Program-made: the position numbers and the translations under genes | NCBI RefSeq assembly: GCF_051014445.1 | Contig: NW_027488385.1 | Coordinates: 1,240,001 to 1,304,000 of the forward strand | Length of the DNA: 64,000 nt | DNA from: Colletes latitarsis | Lineage: Eukaryota; Arthropoda; Insecta; Hymenoptera; Colletidae | Reading direction: 5' to 3' | Part shown: one piece after another, positions 11,933-25,794 of the stretch | Layout of the letters: each line of letters starts with the position of its first letter | Position numbering within the stretch: position 1 is the first letter of the stretch | The notes under the pieces: generated by a model | What the model saw: only the letters and a program-made list of their open reading frames with translations | Told to the model about the DNA's origin: nothing | Databases searched by the model: none

Positions 11933-13916
11933 AACAGCCCAGGATCTAGCCATGAAGTATGAGAAATATGCGAAAGTATGAGCCTGATGAGGGCAAATCC
12001 TAGACCTAACCCAAACCTAACATGCGTTATCCTCTAAAATATTTATCAAGACCAGGTTTAATTGAATGTTTCAGTGCGGTACCACATTACTACGTGAACC
12101 AAACCAGAAAAAACACAGGATCCGTTCAACAAGTATGTTAAAACTGCGACAGTATGACCCTCATGAGGGCAAATCCCAGGCCTAACCTAGACCTAACATG
12201 CGTTGTCCTCTAAAATATTGATGGAAACCAGGTTTAATTGACTGTTTCAGTGTTGTACTTCATTACTACGTGATGCAATCCAGAAAAAGCCCAGGATCTA
12301 GCCATCAAGTATGAGAAATATGCGAAAGAATGAGCCTGATGAGAGCAAATCCCAGACCTAACCTAGACCTAACATGAATTATTCTCTAAAATATTGATCG
12401 AAACCAGGTTTAATTGACTGTTTCAGTGTTGTACTTCATTACTACGTGATGCAATCCAGAAAAAGCCCAGGATCTAACCATCAAGTATGAGAAATATGCG
12501 AAAGAATGAGCCTGATGAGAGCAAATCCCTGACCTAACCTAGACCTAACATGAATTATTCTCTAAAATATTGATCAAAACCAGGTTTAATGGACTGTTTC
12601 AGTGTGGTACCACATTACTACGTGAACCAAACCAGAAAATAACCCAGGATCTGTTCAACAAGTATGTGAAGACTGCGAAAGTATGAGTCTGATGAGGGCA
12701 AATCCTAGACATAACCCAGACCTAACATGCGTTATCCGCTAAAATATTCATCAAGACCAGGTTTAATTGAATGTTTCAGTGTGGTACCACATTACTACGT
12801 GATCCAATCCAGAAAAAGCCCAGGATCTAGCCATCAAGTATGAGTAATATGCGAAAGAATGAGCCTGATGAGAGTAAATCCCAGACCTAACCTAGACCTA
12901 ACATGCGTTATCCTCTAAAATATTTATCCAGACCAGGTTTCATTGAATGTTTCAGTGTGGTACCACTTTACTACGTGATCCAATCCAGAAATAGCCCAGG
13001 ATCTAGCCATGAAGTATGAGAAATATGCGAAAGAATGAGCCTGATAAGAGCAAATCCCAGACCTAACCTAGACCTAACATGAATTATTCTCTAAAATATT
13101 GATCGAAACCAGGTTTAATTGACTGTTTCAGTGTGGTACCACATTACTACGTGATCCAAACCAGAAAAAACCCAGGATCTGTTCAAAAAGTATGTGAAAA
13201 ATTCGAAACTGTGAGCCTGATGAGAGCAAATCTTAGACCTAACCTTGACCTAACATGCGTTATCCTCTAAAATATTTATCCAGACCAGGTTTCATTGAAT
13301 GTTTCAGTGTGGTACCACTTTACTACGTGATCCAATCCAGAAATAGCCCAGGATCTAGCCATGAAGTATGAGAAATATGCGAAAGTAAGAGCCTGATGAG
13401 GGCAAATCCTAGACCTATCCCAGACCTAACTTGCGTTATCCTCTAAAATATTGATCGAAATCAGGTTTAATTGACTGTTTCAGCGTGGTACCACATTACT
13501 ACGTGATACAATCCAGAAACAGCCCAGGATCTAGCCATGAAGTCTGAGCAATATGCGAAAGTATGAGCCTGATGAGGGCAAATCCTAGACCTAACCCAGA
13601 CCTAACATGCGTTATCCTCTAAAATATTTATCAAGACCAGGTTTAATTGATTGTTTCAGTGTGGTCCCACATTACTACGTGATCCAAAACAGAAAAAACC
13701 CAGGATCTGTTCTACATGTATGAGAAATATGCGAAAGAATGAGCCCGATGAGAGCAAATCCCAGACCTAACCTAGACCTAACATGAATTATTCTCTAAAA
13801 TATTGATCGAATCCAGGTTTAATTGACTGTTTCAGTGTGGTCCCACATTGCTACGTGATCCAAACCAGAAAAAACCCAGGATCCGTTCAACAAGTATGTG
13901 AAGAATGCGAAAGTAT
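11933..13916. repeat. Mixed satellite monomers between duplicated blocks
   Basis: About 11 monomers. The left part (to about 12.56 kb) recurs at about 21.8-22.44 kb (offset 9,858 = 56 monomers + 2), marked by AGTGCGGTAC at 12073 and 21931, and again at about 32.2-32.8 kb (32322). The right part contains CATTGCTACG and TCTACATGTATGAG variants also seen elsewhere. No gene or foreign sequence is seen. Confidence 0.75.
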
Positions 13917-14791
13917 GAGTCTGATGAGTGAAAATCCCAGGCCTAACCTAGACCTAACATGCGTTATCCTCAAAAATATTGATCGAAACCTGGTTTAATC
14001 GACTGTTTCAGTGTGGTACCACATTACTATGTGATCCAAACCAGAAAATAACCCAGGATCTGTTCAACGAGTATGTGAAGGGTGCGAAGGTATGAGTCTG
14101 ATGAGGTCAAATCCCAGACCTATCCCAGACCTAACTTGCGTTATCCTCTAAAATATTGATCGAAACGAGGTTTAATCGACTGTTTCAGTGTGGTACCACA
14201 TAACTACGTGATCCAAACCAGAAAAACCCCAGGATCAGTTCAACAAGTACGTGATAAACGCGAATGTATGAGCCTGATTAGGGCGAATCCCAGACCTATC
14301 CCAGACCTAACTTGCGTTATCCTCTAAAATATTGAGCGAAACCAGGTTTAATGGACTATTTCAGTGTGGTACCACATTACTACGTGAAACAATCCAGAAA
14401 CAGCCCAGGATCTAGCCATGAAGTATGAGAAATATGCGAAAGGATGAGCCTGATGAGTGCAAATCCTAGACCTAACCTAAACCTAACATGCGTTATCCTC
14501 TAAAATATTTATCATGACCAGGTTTAATTGAATGTTTCAGTGTGGTACCACATTACTACGTGATCCAAACCAGAAAAAACCGAGGATCCGTACAACAGGT
14601 ATGTGAAGAATGCGAAAGTATGAGTCTGATCAGTGAAAATCTCAGGCCTTACCTAGACCTAACTTGCGTTGTCTTCTAAAATATTGATGGAAACCTGGTT
14701 TCATTGACTGTTTCAGTGTGGTACTACATTACTACGTGATGCAATCTAGAAAAAGCCCAGGATCTAGCCATCAAGTATGAGAAATATGCGA
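13917..14791. repeat. 28-monomer-offset duplication, segment 1 copy 2
   Basis: Partner of 8986-9860 at offset 4,931. Small differences are visible, such as CTCTAAAATATT here against CTCTAACATATT in copy 1, and CTAACCTAAACC here against CTAACCCAAACC. Confidence 0.85.
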
Positions 14792-15326
14792 AAGAATGAG
14801 CCTGATGACAGCAAATCCCAGACCTAACCTAGACCTAACATGCGTTACCCTCTAAGATATTGAGTGAAACCAGGTTTAATGGACTGTTTCAGTATGGTAC
14901 CACAGTACTACGTGATCCAAACCAGAAAAAACCCAGGATCTGTTCAAAAAGTATGTGAAAAACGCGAAACTGTGAGCCTGATGAGGGCAAATCTTAGACC
15001 TAACCTTGACCTAACATGCGTTATCCTCTAAAATATTTATCCAGACCAGGTTCCATTGAATGTTTCAGTGTGGTACCACTTTACTACGTGATCCAATCCA
15101 GAAATAGCGCAGGATCTAGCCATGAAGTATGAGAAATATGCGAAAGTATGAGCCTGATGGGGGCAAATCCTAGACCTAACCTAGACCTTACATGCGTTAT
15201 CCTCTAAAATATTGATCGAAACCAGGTTTAATGGACTGTTTCAGTGTGGTACCACACTACTTCGTGATCCAAACCAGAAAAAACCCAGGATCTGTTCAAC
15301 AAGTATGTGAAAAACGCTAAACTGTG

Positions 15327-17039
15327 AGCCTGATGAGGGCAAATACTAGACCTAACCCAGAGCTAACATGCGTTATCCTCTAAAATATTGATCGCAACCA
15401 GGTTTAATGCACTCTTTCAGTGTGGTACCACACTACTACGTGATCCAAACCAGAAAAAACCCAGGATCTGTTCAACAAGTATGTGAAAAACGCGAAAGTA
15501 TGAGCCTGATGAGGGCAAATCTTAGACCTAACCCAGACCTAAGATGCGTTATCCTCTAAAATATTTATCCAGACCAGGTTTCATTGAATGTTTCAGTGTG
15601 GTACCACTTTACTACGTGATCCAATCCAGAAATAGCCCAGGATCTAGCCACGAAGTATGAGAAATATGCGAAAGAATGAGCCTGATGAGAGCAAATCCTA
15701 GACCTAACCTAGACCTTACATGCGTTATCCTCTAAAATATTGATCGAAACCAGGTTTAATGGACTGTTTCAGTGTGGTACCACACTACTTCGTGATCCAA
15801 ACCAGAAAAAACCCAGGATCTGTTCAACAAGTATGTGAAAAACGCTAAACTGTGAGCCTGATGAGAGCAAATCCCAGACCTAACCTAGACCTTACATGCG
15901 TTATCCTCTAAAATATTGAGCGAAACCAGGTTTAATGGACTGTTTCAGTGTGGTCCCACATTACTACGTGATCCAAACCGGAAATAACCCAGGATCCGTT
16001 CAACAAGTATGTAAATAATGCGAAAGTATGAGTCTGATGAGTGAAAATCCCAGGCCTAACCTAGACCTTACATGCGTTATCCTCTAAAATATTGATCCAA
16101 ACCAGGTTTAATGGACTGTTTCAGCGTGGTACCTCACTACTACGTGATCCAAACCAGAAAAAACCCAGGATCTGTTCAACAAGTATGTGAAAAACGCGAA
16201 AGTATGAGCCTGATGAGGGCAAATCCCAGACATATCCCAGACCTAACTTGCGTTGTCCTCTAAGATATTGATGGAAACCAGGTTTAATTGACTGTTTCAG
16301 TGTTGTACTTCATTACTACGTGATGCAATCCAGAAAAAGCCCAGGATCTAGCCAACAAGTATGAGAAATATGCGAAAGAATGAGCCTGATGAGTGCAAAT
16401 CCCAGACCTGACCTAGACCTAACATGAATTATTCTCTAAAATATTGATGGAAACCAGGTTTAATTGACTGTTTCAGTGTGGTCCCACATTACTACGTGAT
16501 CCAAACCAGAAAAAAACCCAGGATCCGTTCAACAAGTATGTGAAGAATGCGAAAGTATGGGTCTGATGAGTGAAAATCCCAGGCCTAACCTAGACCTAAC
16601 ATGCGTTGTCCTCTAGAATATTCATGGAAACCAGGTTTAATTGACTGTTTCAGTGTTGTACTTCATTACTACGTGATGCAATCCAGAAAAAGCCCAGGAT
16701 CTAGCCATCAAGTATCAGAAATATGCGAAAGAATGAACCTGATGAGAGCAAATACCAGACCTAACCTAGACCTAACATGAATTATTCTCTAAAATATTGA
16801 TCGAAACCAGGTTTAATTGACTGTTTCAGTGTTGTACTTCATTACTACGTGATGCAATCCAGAAAAAGCCCAGGATCTAGCCATCAAGTATGAGAAATAT
16901 GCGAAAGAATAAGCCTGATGGGAGCAAATCCGTGACCTAACCTAGACCTAACATGAATTATTCTCTAAAATATTGATCAAAACCAGGTTTATTTGACTGT
17001 TTCAGTGTGGTACCACATTACTACGTGATCCAATCCAGA
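15327..17039. repeat. 28/29-monomer-offset duplication, segment 2 copy 2
   Basis: Partner of 10396-11932 with one extra monomer in the 16.0-16.2 kb region. The same material (from about 15.7 to 16.95 kb) recurs a third time at about 30.8-32.1 kb, as shown by GCGTGGTACCTCACTAC at 16122 and 31264 (offset 15,142 = 86 monomers + 6). Confidence 0.83.
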
Positions 17040-18160
17040 AAAAGCCCAGGATCAAGCCATCAAGTTTGAGAAATATGCGAAAGAATGAGCCTGATGAGGG
17101 CAAATACTAGACCTAACCCAGACCTAACATGCGTTATCCTCTAAAATATTGATCGCAACCAGGTTTAATGGACTCTTTCAGTGTTGTACCACACCACTAC
17201 GTGATCCAAACCAGAAAAAACCCAGGATCTGTTCAACAAGTATGTGAAAAACGCGAAAGAATGAGTCTGATGAGGTCAAATCCCAGACCTATCCCAGACT
17301 TAACTTGTGTTATCCTCTAAAATATTGATCGAAACCAGGTTTCATTGAATGTTTCAGTGTGGTACCACTTTACTACGTGGTACAATCCAGAAACAGCCCA
17401 GGATCTAGCCATGAAGTATGAGAAATATGCGAAAGTATGAGCCTGATGAGGGCAAATCCTAGACCTAACCCAAACCTAACATGCGTTATCCTCTAAAATA
17501 TTTATCAAGACCAGGTGTAATTGAATGTTTCAGTGTGGTACCACCTTACTACGTGAACCAAACCACAAAAATCCCAGGATCCGTTCAACAGGTATGTTAA
17601 AACTGCGACAGTATGACCCTGATGAGGGCAAATCCCAGGCCTAACCTAGACCTAACATGCGTTGTCCTCTAAAATATTGATGGAAACAAGGTTTGATTGA
17701 CTGTTTCAGTGTTGTACTTCATTACTACGTGATGCAATCCAGAAAAAGCCCTGGATCTAGGCATCAAGTATGAGAAATATGCGAAAGAATGAGCCTGATG
17801 ACAGCAAATCCCAGACCTAACCTAGACCTAACATGCGTTATCCTCTAAAATATTGAGCGAAACCAGGTTTAATGGACTGTTTCAGTGTGGTCCCACATTG
17901 CTACGTGATCCAAACCAGAAAAAAACCAGGATCCGTTCAACAAGTATGTGAAGAATGCGAAAGTATGAGTCCGATGAGTGAAAATCCCAGGCCTAACATA
18001 GACCTAACATGAATTATTCTCTAAAATATTGATCGAAACCAGGTTTAATTGACTGTTTCAGTGTTGTACTTCATTACTACGTGATGCAATCCAGAAAAAG
18101 CCCAGGATCTAGCCATCAAGTATGAGAAATATGCGAAAGAATAAGCCTGATGGGAGCAAA
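16929..18160. repeat. 10-monomer HOR, copy A (7 monomers, internally deleted)
   Basis: Begins at the rare TCCGTGACCT tail. The distance to the next TCCGTGACCT (18161) is 1,232 bp = 7 x 176, against 1,760 for the full unit. Relative to copies B and C it lacks three monomers between the TTGTACTTC unit and the CTGGATCTAGGCATC unit: copy A passes directly from one to the other at about 17.75 kb. Confidence 0.88.
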
Positions 18161-19920
18161 TCCGTGACCTAACCTAGACCTAACATGAATTATTCTCTAA
18201 AATATTGATCAAAACCAGGTTTATTTGACTGTTTCAGTGTGGTACCACATTACTACGTGATCCAATCCAGAAAAAGCCCAGGATCAAGCCATCAAGTTTG
18301 AGAAATATGCGAAAGAATGAGCCTGATGAGGGCAAATACTAGACCTAACCCAGACCTAACATGCGTTATCCTCTAAAATATTGATCGCAACCAGGTTTAA
18401 CGGACTCTTTCAGTGTGGTACCACACTACTACGTGATCCAAACCAGAAAAAACCCAGGATCTGTTCAACAAGTATGTGAAAAACGCGAAAGAATGAGTCT
18501 GATGAGGTCAAATCCCAGACCTATCCCAGACTTAACTTGTGTTATCCTCTAAAATATTGATCGAAACCAGGTTTCATTGAATGTTTCAGTGTGGTACCAC
18601 TTTACTACGTGGTACAATCCAGAAACAGCCCAGGATCTAGCCATGAAGTATGAGAAATATGCGAAAGTATGAGCCTGATGAGGGCAAATCCTAGACCTAA
18701 CCCAAACCTAACATGCGTTATCCTCTAAAATATTTATCAAGACCAGGTGTAATTGAATGTTTCAGTGTGGTACCACATTACTACGTGAACCAAACCAGAA
18801 AAATCCCAGGATCCGTTCAACAGGTATGTTAAAACTGCGACAGTATGACCCTGATGAGGGCAAATCCCAGGCCTAACCTAGACCTAACATGCGTTGTCCT
18901 CTAAAATATTGATGGAAACAAGGTTTGATTGACTGTTTCAGTGTTGTACTTCATTACTACGTGATGCAATCCAGAAAAAGCCCAGGATCTAGCCATCAAG
19001 TATGAGAAATATGCGAAAGAATGAGCCTGATGAGAGCAAACCCCAGACCTAACCTAGACCTAACATGAATTATTCTCTAAAATATTGATCGAAACCAGGT
19101 TTAATTGACTGTTTCAGTGTGGTCCCACATTACTACGTGATCCAAACCAGAAAAAACCCAGGGTCCGTTCAACAAGTATGTGAAGAATGCGAAAGTATGA
19201 GTCTGATGAGTGAAAATCCCAGGCCTAACCTAGACCTAACATGCGTTATCCTCTAAAATATTGATGCAAACCAGGTTTAATGGACTGTTTCAGCGTGGTA
19301 CCACACTACTACGTGATCCAAACCAGAAAAAACCCAGGATCTGTTCAACAAGTATGTGAAAAACGCGAATGTATGAGCCTGATGAGGGCAAATCCCAGAC
19401 ATATCCCAGACCTAACTTGCGTTGTCCTCTAAGATATTGATGGAAACCAGGTTTCATTGACTGTTTCAGTGTGGTACTACATTACTACGTGATGTAATCT
19501 AGAAAAAGCCCTGGATCTAGGCATCAAGTATGAGAAATATGCGAAAGAATGAGCCTGATGACAGCAAATCCCAGACCTAACCTAGACCTAACATGCGTTA
19601 TCCTCTAAAATATTGAACGAAACCAGGTTTAATGGACTGTTTCAGTGTGGTCCCACATTACTACGTGATCCAAACCAGAAAAAAACCAGGATCCGTTCAA
19701 CAAGTATGTGAAGAATGCGAAAGTATGAGTCCGATGAGTGAAAATCCCAGGCCTAACATAGACCTAACATGAATTATTCTCTAAAATATTGATCGAAACC
19801 AGGTTTAATTGACTGTTTCAGTGTTGTACTTCATTACTACGTGATGCAATCCAGAAAAAGCCCAGGATCTAGCCATCAAGTATGAGAAATATGCGAAAGA
19901 ATAAGCCTGATGGGAGCAAA
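18161..19920. repeat. 10-monomer HOR (1,760 bp), copy B
   Basis: Full unit. Comparing by eye with copy C I count about ten differences in 1,760 bp, for example AACGGACTC against AATGGACTC, TTAACTTGTG against TTAACATGTG, GCAAACCCC against GCAAATCCC, GATGTAATCT against GATGCAATCT, and TTGAACG against TTGAGCG. That is roughly 99.4% identity between whole units, against visibly lower identity between neighbouring monomers inside one unit, which is the defining property of a HOR. Confidence 0.92.
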
Positions 19921-21679
19921 TCCGTGACCTAACCTAGATCTAACATGAATTATTCTCTAAAATATTGATCAAAACCAGGTTTATTTGACTGTTTCAGTGT
20001 GGTACCACATTACTACGTGATCCAATCCAGAAAAAGCCCAGGATCAAGCCATCAAGTTTGAGAAATATGCGAAAGAATGAGCCTGATGAGGGCAAATACT
20101 AGACCTAACCCAGACCTAACATGCGTTATCCTCTAAAATATTGATCGCAACCAGGTTTAATGGACTCTTTCAGTGTGGTACCACACTACTACGTGATCCA
20201 AACCAGAAAAAACCCAGGATCTGTTCAACAAGTATGTGAAAAACGCGAAAGAATGAGTCTGATGAGGTCAAATCCCAGACCTATCCCAGACTTAACATGT
20301 GTTATCCTCTAAAATATTGATCGAAACCAGGTTTCATTGAATGTTTCAGTGTGGTACCACTTTACTACGTGGTACAATCCAGAAACAGCCCAGGATCTAG
20401 CCATGAAGTATGAGAAATATGCGAAAGTATGAGCCTGATGAGGGCAAATCCTAGACCTAACCCAAACCTAACATGCGTTATCCTCTAAAATATTTATCAA
20501 GACCAGGTGTAATTGAATGTTTCAGTGTGGTACCACATTACTACGTGAACCAAACCAGAAAAATCCCAGGATCCGTTCAACAGGTATGTTAAAACTGCGA
20601 CAGTATGACCCTGATGAGGGCAAATCCCAGGCCTAACCTAGACCTAACATGCGTTGTCCTCTAAAATATTGATGGAAACAAGGTTTGATTGACTGTTTCA
20701 GTGTTGTACTTCATTACTACGTGATGCAATCCAGAAAAAGCCCAGGATCTAGCCATCAAGTATGAGAAATATGCGAAAGAATGAGCCTGATGAGAGCAAA
20801 TCCCAGACCTAACCTAGACCTAACATGAATTATTCTCTAAAATATTGATCGAAACCAGGTTTAATTGACTGTTTCAGTGTGGTCCCACATTACTACGTGA
20901 TCCAAACCAGAAAAAAACCAGGGTCCGTTCAACAAGTATGTGAAGAATGCGAAAGTATGAGTCTGATGAGTGAAAATCCCAGGCCTAACCTAGACCTAAC
21001 ATGCGTTATCCTCTAAAATATTGATGCAAACCAGGTTTAATGGACTGTTTCAGCGTGGTACCACACTACTACGTGATCCAAACCAGAAAAAACCCAGGAT
21101 CTGTTCAACAAGTATGTGAAAACGCGAAAGTATGAGCCTGATGAGGGCAAATCCCAGACATATCCCAGACCTAACTTGCGTTGTCCTCTAAGATATTGAT
21201 GGAAACCAGGTTTCATTGACTGTTTCAGTGTGGTACTACATTACTACGTGATGCAATCTAGAAAAAGCCCTGGATCTAGGCATCAAGTATGAGAAATATG
21301 CGAAAGAATGAGCCTGATGACAGCAAATCCCAGACCTAACCTAGACCTAACATGCGTTATCCTCTAAAATATTGAGCGAAACCAGGTTTAATGGACTGTT
21401 TCAGTGTGGTCCCACATTACTACGTGATCCAAACCAGAAAAAAACCAGGATCCGTTCAACAAGTATGTGAAGAATGCGAAAGTATGAGTCCGATGAGTGA
21501 AAATCCCAGGCCTAACATAGACCTAACATGAATTATTCTCTAAAATATTGATCGAAACCAGGTTTAATTGACTGTTTCAGTGTTGTACTTCATTACTACG
21601 TGATGCAATCCAGAAAAAGCCCAGGATCTAGCCATCAAGTATGAGAAATATGCGAAAGAATAAACCTGATGGGAGCAAA
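19921..21679. repeat. 10-monomer HOR (1,759 bp), copy C
   Basis: Full unit, one base shorter than copy B because the run in GTGAAAACGCG (near 21118) has lost one A. After 21680 the sequence follows the HOR for about one more half-monomer, then switches near 21.79 kb to material like that at 11.9 kb and 32.2 kb (CCAATCCAGAAACAGCCC in place of CCAATCCAGAAAAAGCCC). Confidence 0.92.
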
Positions 21680-22951
21680 TCCGTGACCTAACCTAGACCT
21701 AACATGAATTATTCTCTAAAATATTGATCAAAACCAGGTTTATTTGACTGTTTCAGTGTGGTACCACATTACTACGTGATCCAATCCAGAAACAGCCCAG
21801 GATCTAGCCATGAAGTATGAGAAATATGCGAAAGTATGAGCCTGATGAGGGCAAATCCTAGACCTAACCCAAACCTAACATGCGTTATCCTCTAAAATAT
21901 TTATCAAGACCAGGTTTAATTGAATGTTTCAGTGCGGTACCACATTACTACGTGAACCAAACCAGAAAAAACACTGGATCCGTTCAACAAGTATGTTAAA
22001 ACTGCGACAGTATGACCCTGATGAGGGCAAATCCCAGGCCTAACCTAGACCTAACATGCGTTGTCCTCTAAAATATTGATGGAAACCAGGTTTAATTGAC
22101 TGTTTCAGTGTTGTACTTCATTACTACGTGATGCAATCCAGAAAAAGCCCAGGATCTAGCCATCAAGTATGAGAAATATGCGAAAGAATGAGCCTGATGA
22201 GAGCAAATCCCAGACCTAACCTAGACCTAACATGAATTATTCTCTAAAATATTGATCGAAACCAGGTTTAATTGACTGTTTCAGTGTTGTACTTCATTAC
22301 TACGTGATGCAATCCAGAAAAAGCCCAGGATCTAACCATCAAGTATGAGAAATATGCGAAAGAATGAGCCTGATGAAAGCAAATCCCTGACCTAACCTAG
22401 ACCTAACATGAATTATTCTCTAAAATATTGATCAAAACCAGGTTTATTGGACTGTTTCAGTGTGGTACCACACTACTTCGTGATCCAAACCAGAAATAGC
22501 CCAGGATCTGTTCAACAAGTATGTGAAAAACGCTAAACTGTGAGCCTGATGAGGGCAACTATTAGACCTAACCCAGACCTAAGATGCGTTATCCTCTATT
22601 ATATTTATCCAGACCAGGTTTAGTGGACTGTTTCAGTGTGGTACCACACTACTTCGTGATCCAAACCAGAAAAAACCCAGGATCTGTTCAACAAGTATGT
22701 GAAAAACGCTAAACTGTGAGCCTGATGAGGGCAAATCTTAGGCCTAACCCAGACGTAAGATGCGTTATCCTCTAAAATATTTATCCAGACCAGGTTTCAT
22801 TGAATGTTTCAGTGTGGTCCCACATTACTACGTGATCCAAACCAGAAAAAACCCAGGATCCGTTCAACAAGTATGTGAAGAAGGCGAAAGTATGAGTCTG
22901 ATGAGTGAAAATCCCAAACTTAACCTAGACCTAACATGCGTTATCCTCTAA
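21680..22951. repeat. 59-monomer-offset duplication, copy 1
   Basis: Matches about 32071-33342 at offset 10,391 bp (59 monomers + 7): AGTGCGGTAC at 21931 and 32322, and the AGACGTAAG tail before the monomers at 22760 and 33151. The rare CTCTATTATATTTATCC and AACGCTAAACTG features are shared in order. Confidence 0.8.
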
Positions 22952-25794
22952 AATATTGATCGAAACCAGGTTTCATTGAATGTTTCAGTGTGGTACCACT
23001 TTACTACGTGATGCAATCCAGAAAAAGCCCAGGATCTAGCCATGAAGTATGTGAAGAATGCGAAAGTATGAGTCTGATGAGTGAAAATCCCAGGCCTAAC
23101 CTAGACCTAACATGCGTTATCCTCTAAAATATTGATCGAAACCAGGTTTCATTGAATGTTTCAGTGTGGTACCACTTTACTACGTGATGCAATCCAGAAA
23201 AAGCCCAGGATCTAGCCATCAAGTTTGAGAAATATGCGAAAGAATGTGCCTGATGAGAGCAAATCCCAGACCTAACCTAGACCTAACATGAATTATTCTC
23301 TAAAATATTGATCGAAACCAGGTTTAATTGACTGTTTCAGTGTGGTCCCACATTACTACGTGATCCAAACCAGAAATAACCCAGGATCCGTTCAACAAGT
23401 ATGTGAAGAATGCGAAAGTATGAGTCTGATGAGTGAAAATCTCAGGCCTAACCTAGACCTAACATGCGTTATCCTCAAAAATATTGATCGAAACCTGGTT
23501 TAATCGACTGTTTCAGTGTGGTACCACATTACTATGTGATCCCAACCAGAAAATAACCCAGGATCTGTTCAACGAGTATGTGAAGTGTGCGAAAGTATGA
23601 GTCTGATGAGTGAAAATCCCAGGCCTAACCTAGACCTAACATGCGTTATCCTCTAAAATATTGATCGAAACCAGGTTTCATTGAATGTTTCAGTGTGGTA
23701 CCACTTTACTACGTAATACAATCCAGAAATAGCCCAGGATCAAGCCTTGAAGTATGAGAAATATGCGAAAGTATGAGCCTGATGAGGGCAAAACCTAGAC
23801 CTAACCCAGACCTAACATGCGTTATCCTCTAAAATATTTATCAAGACCAGGTTTAATTGATTGTTTCAGTGTGGTCCCACATTACTACGTGATTCAAACC
23901 AGAAAAAACCCAGGATCTGTTCAACATGTATGAGAAATATGCGAAAGAATGAGCCTGATGAGAGCAAATCCCAGACCTAACATAGACCTAACATGAATTA
24001 TTCTCTAAAATATTGATCGAAACCAGGTTTAATTGACTGTTTCAGTGTGGTCCCACATTACTACGTGATCCAAACCAGAAATAACCCAGGATCCGTTCAA
24101 CAAGTATGTGAAGAATGCGAAAGTATGAGTCTGATGAGTGGAAATCCCAGGCCTAACCTAGACCTAACATGCGTTATCCTCAAAAATATTGATCGAAACC
24201 TGGTTTAATCGACTGTTTCAGTGTGGTACCACATTACTATGTGATCCCAACCAGGAAATAACCCAGGATCTGTTCAACGAGTATGTGAAGTGTGCGAAAG
24301 TATGAGTCTGATGAGGTCAAATCCCAGACCAATCCCAGACTTAACTTGCGTTATCCTCTAAAATATTGATCGAAACCAGGTTTAATCGACTGTTTCAGTG
24401 TGGTACCACATTACTACGTGATCCAAACCAGAAAAAGTCCAGGATCTAGCCATCAAGTATGAGAAATATGCGAAAGAATGAGCCTGGTGAGGGCAAATCC
24501 CAGACCTAACCTAGACCTTACATGCGTTATCCTCTAAAATATTGATCGAAACCAGGTTTAATGGCCTGTTTCAGTGTGGTACCACACTACTTCGTGATCC
24601 AAACCAGAAAAATCCCAGGATCTGTTCAACAAGTATGTGAAAAACGCTAAACTGTGAGCCTGATGAGGGCAAATCTTAGACCTAACCCAGACCTAAGATG
24701 CGTTAACCTCTAAAATATTTATCCAGACCAGGTTTCATTGAATGTTTAAGTGTGGTACCACTTTACTACGTGATCCAATCCAGAAATAGCACAGGATCTA
24801 GCCATGAAGTATGAGAAATATGCGAAAGTAAGAGCCTGATGAGGGCAAATTCTAGACCTATCCCAGACCTAACTTGCGTTATCCTCTAAAATATTGATCG
24901 AAACCAGGTTTAATCGACTGTTTCAGCGTGGTACCACATTACTACGTGATACAATCCAGAAACAGCCCAGGATCTAGCCATGAAGTATGTGAAATATGCG
25001 AAAGTATGAGCCTGATGAGGGCAAATCCTAGACCTAACCCAGACCTAACATGCGTTATCCTCTAAAATATTTATCAAGACCAGGTTTAATTAACGGTTTC
25101 AGTGTTGTACTTCATTACTACGTGATCCAATCCAGAAACAGCCCAGGATCTAGCCATGCAGTATGAGAAATATGCGAAAGTATGAGCCTGATGAGGGCAA
25201 ATCCCAGACCTAACCTAGACCTAGCATGTATTATTCTCTAAAATATTGATCGAAACCAGGTTTAATTGACTGTTTCAGTGTTGTACTTCATTACTATGTG
25301 ATGCAATCCAGAAAAAGCCCAGGATCTAGCCATGAAGTATGAGAAATATGCGAAAGTATGAGCCTGATGAGGGCAAATCCTAGACCTAACCCAGACCTAA
25401 CATGCGTTATCCTCTAAAATATTTATCAAGATCTGGTTTAATTGATTGTTTCAGTGTGGTCCCACATTACTACGTGATCCAAACCAGAAATAACCCAGGA
25501 TCCGTTCAACAAGTATGTGAAAAACGCGAAAGTATGAGCCTGATGAGGGCAAATCCCAGACATATCCCAGACCTAACTTGCGTTGTCCTCTAAGATATTG
25601 ATGGAAACCAGGTTTCATTGACTGTTTCAGTGTGGTACTACATTACTACGTGATGCAATCCGGAAAAAGCCCAGGATCTAGCCATCAAGTATGAGAAACA
25701 TGCGAAAGAATGAGCCTGATGGGAGCAAATCCCAGACCTAACCTAGACGTAACATGCGTTATCCTCTAAAATATTGAGCGAAACCAGGTTTAAT
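22952..25794. repeat. Mixed satellite block with partial copies at 33.3-34.6 kb
   Basis: About 16 monomers. Several runs recur downstream: CAGAAATAGCACAGG at 24781 and 33939, and AGCCTTGAAGTATGAG near 23733 and 34135. Consecutive monomers at about 22.95-23.2 kb are nearly the same subtype (GTTTCATTGAATG with GATGCAATCC), suggesting a single-monomer expansion. No gene or unrelated sequence is seen. Confidence 0.72.
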
